From positions 210,341 through 274,340 of the forward strand of contig CAJOIE010000002.1 in assembly GCA_905234605.1 (NCBI GenBank): a stretch of DNA of 64,000 bases, written 5' to 3'. Each line of letters starts with the position of its first letter. Position 1 is the first letter of the stretch. The translations under genes were made by a program, and so were the position numbers. Source of the stretch: an uncultured Bacteroidaceae bacterium (GTDB lineage Bacteria; Bacteroidota; Bacteroidia; Bacteroidales; Bacteroidaceae). Under the pieces are notes generated by a model that was not told where the DNA came from, did no database searches, and saw only the letters and a list, made by a program, of their open reading frames with translations. Below are positions 62,157-64,000 of the stretch, piece after piece.

Positions 62157-63962
62157 ATGAAGCTTCTCCATCAGACACTTCTCGCTCTGGCAGCACTGAC
62201 GGCAAGCATCGCCGTCAGCGCACAGAACACACTCTACGTCGGCAATGTCAAGGATGCCGACAACCTGTCCAGCATCCCCAACGAGGGATACCGCGGCGTG
62301 GCCACATACATCAGCCCCGACATCGTGGGCAAGTATGCCGGCAGCAAGGTGGTAGGCCTGCGCGTGGCTCTTGGCGCGACAGCATTCACCAGCCTGCGCG
62401 CATGGCTCTCGGCCGACCCCAACCCCGACAAACCACTCACCGACCTGGCTACAGGCACAGCCACATCGCTCACCGACGGCTGGAACGACATAGCCTTTGC
62501 CACGCCATACACCATCACTGGCAAGGAGGACGAGCTCTATGCCGGCTTCTACATGACATACGCCAACACCGACGACCGCCCCGTGCTCGTCAGCACAGCA
62601 CGCAACAACTACGGCCTGCTCATCTACGAGACTGGCTCCTACGGTGCCGGCTGGTACGACTACAGCAGCACAGGCTCGCTCGCCGTGCAACTGATACTCG
62701 AGGGAAGCAACCTGCCCGACTACGACGTGGCCCTCACCGACTTCTCCACCGACAGCCACTACTATAAGACCGACGCGGAGCAAATGCAGTTCCACGTCAA
62801 CGTACAGAACAACGGCACCAAGGCCATTGTAGGCATAACACTCGACGTGCGCATCGACGGCCGCGACGACCTCGGCGGACAGCTCGTCATCGACGAGGAG
62901 ATAGCCAGCACCAAGAGCCTGATGCAGGCACTGCCAATAGCCGGCTACAACCTCGCACCCGGGCAGCACACCATCAGCCTCAGCGTCAAGGAGCTGGCAG
63001 GGGGAGCGACAGTCACCGATGGCACCACCGACGACGATGCCGTGCAGGCCACCTTCGCCATCTACAAGAATGCCAGCACACGACAGGCCAGCCTGCTCGA
63101 AGTGTACGCCCACCAGTACAGCAGCTACGACCCGCTCCAGACGCAGGCCATAGAGCAACTGATGCAGACACGCTCCGACGTGATACCCGTGTTCATACAT
63201 GCCGACTGGTATGGCGACGACTACCCCGACGAGTTCGCCCTGCCCGAGGCCATGGCCTATGGCCTTGCCTTCGGCCTCGAGGAGACACCCTCGATAGCCT
63301 TCAACCGCGTGGTGATACCAGGAGCCACTGCCATGCTACAGGAAATCAACGCCAGCACCATACAGTCTGGCTACCTCGGTGCCATGCTCGACTACATCAA
63401 CGAGGTCAGCCCCGCCTTTGCCAGCGTCAACATCACCGCAGCCATCAGCGACGACGACCACAGCAAGCTCGTGCTTACTGTGACAGGCACACGCGGCGAG
63501 GACTTCCTCAACATCTTCAACGCCGGCGCACTCACCGTGATGCTCACCGAGGACAGTCTCGTGGCCACACAAGCCAACGGCGAGGAGATGCAGGACAGCT
63601 ATGTGCACAACCATGTGCTGCGACATGTGGCATCGGCCATCGCCGGCGACGACATAGCATGGAGCGGGCTGCGCTTCACACGCACATACACCGTCGACAT
63701 CCGCCCCGAGTGGAAGCTACAGAACATGCACGCCGTGGCATTCATCGCCAAGGCCATCACCGACGACTCCACACTCGACAATGTCGACATCACCTGCGCT
63801 GCACAGACCAACATCGCCGATGCCATACCTGCCGCCGTGCACGGCATCGACATGGCTGCCACCACGGCAGCAACCGTCTACGACCTCGCCGGCCGACGCG
63901 CCATCGCCTTTGCACGTCCTGGCATATACCTGCGTGCAGGCAAGAAAGCTATCAGCAGATAA
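62157..63962 (+). CDS. Omp28-like secreted protein with T9SS-like tail
   Basis: 601 aa with a signal peptide (MKLLHQTLLALAALTASIAV then SAQ). Residues about 20-190 are a beta-sandwich (YVGNVKDADNLSSIPNEGYR). After LPDYDVALTDFSTDSHYYK comes an Ig-like part and a region with thioredoxin-like layout (TRQASLLEVYAHQYSSYDPL...VIPVFIHADWYGDDYPDEF) as in Omp28-related proteins, but without the CxxC. The tail is VYDLAGRRA...PGIYLRAGKKAISR. Function unknown; likely surface exposed and co-expressed with the protease. Confidence 0.75.
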   Translation: MKLLHQTLLALAALTASIAVSAQNTLYVGNVKDADNLSSIPNEGYRGVATYISPDIVGKYAGSKVVGLRVALGATAFTSLRAWLSADPNPDKPLTDLATGTATSLTDGWNDIAFATPYTITGKEDELYAGFYMTYANTDDRPVLVSTARNNYGLLIYETGSYGAGWYDYSSTGSLAVQLILEGSNLPDYDVALTDFSTDSHYYKTDAEQMQFHVNVQNNGTKAIVGITLDVRIDGRDDLGGQLVIDEEIASTKSLMQALPIAGYNLAPGQHTISLSVKELAGGATVTDGTTDDDAVQATFAIYKNASTRQASLLEVYAHQYSSYDPLQTQAIEQLMQTRSDVIPVFIHADWYGDDYPDEFALPEAMAYGLAFGLEETPSIAFNRVVIPGATAMLQEINASTIQSGYLGAMLDYINEVSPAFASVNITAAISDDDHSKLVLTVTGTRGEDFLNIFNAGALTVMLTEDSLVATQANGEEMQDSYVHNHVLRHVASAIAGDDIAWSGLRFTRTYTVDIRPEWKLQNMHAVAFIAKAITDDSTLDNVDITCAAQTNIADAIPAAVHGIDMAATTAATVYDLAGRRAIAFARPGIYLRAGKKAISR

Positions 63963-63991
63963 ACATATTAATTAACTCTAATAACAACAAC

Positions 63992-64000
63992 ATGAGAAAA
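63992..64000 (+). CDS. Possible start of the next gene (3 codons)
   Basis: ATGAGAAAA (MRK) lies 29 nt after the previous stop, with an AT-rich AACAACAAC leader as before other genes here. It is cut by the window edge, so only the start codon and its context support it. Confidence 0.35.

Overview
The window looks like chromosomal DNA from a high-GC member of the Bacteroidales, probably Prevotellaceae-like. Four things point there: a SusC/SusD-type starch locus, Bacteroidota promoter -7 boxes (TAnnTTTG) ahead of many genes, several secreted proteins ending in a type IX secretion (T9SS)-like tail of the form YDLAGRRV...GIYV..GRKVVV, and lipoproteins with Bacteroidota-style lipoboxes. No tRNA, rRNA, CRISPR array, transposase or phage gene was recognised.

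Positions 1-20300 hold a starch utilisation system in two halves. On the minus strand are susC, susD, a SusE-like and a SusF-like lipoprotein and, behind a hairpin, a GH13 alpha-amylase. On the plus strand are a LacI-type regulator, an MFS sugar transporter, a GH77 4-alpha-glucanotransferase and a GH97 alpha-glucosidase (susB). Together they would bind and cut starch at the cell surface, move oligosaccharides through the outer membrane, trim them in the periplasm and process them in the cytoplasm. Between the halves (10419-13112) lies a restriction-modification cassette of AT-richer DNA: a TdeIII-like nuclease and two adenine methyltransferases whose genes overlap.

Positions 20300-35950 are mostly housekeeping and envelope genes: a gamma-carbonic anhydrase-like protein, queH, a polysaccharide deacetylase, a GT117/DUF2723 membrane protein, a VTT-domain protein, two lipoproteins, a 7TM-HD phosphodiesterase, gltX, waaA and a polysaccharide flippase. 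Positions 39800-47700 hold dusB, an APH-type kinase, a large macroglobulin-like protein, glmM and a small beta-barrel-like protein.

Positions 36200-39750 and 46800-64000 are rich in secreted proteins. They include two paralogous multi-domain surface proteins (one split by a frameshift), each followed about 50 nt later by a tiny gene encoding a MK(K)TYI.P... peptide; a long coiled-coil lipoprotein; a GH128-type glucanase; and an operon of M6 metalloprotease, choice-of-anchor-J-like and Omp28-like proteins.

The strongest unexplained signal is a family of five intergenic arrays (near 10.25, 22.2, 33.1, 42.2 and 57.2 kb). Each has 4-6 copies of a TGCA-centred quasi-palindrome (CACCCTGCACCGTG) spaced exactly 22 or 23 bp apart, often with a variant last unit, and lying in the direction of flanking transcription. 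The second strongest is the repeated pairing of a large T9SS-type surface protein with a tiny downstream gene.
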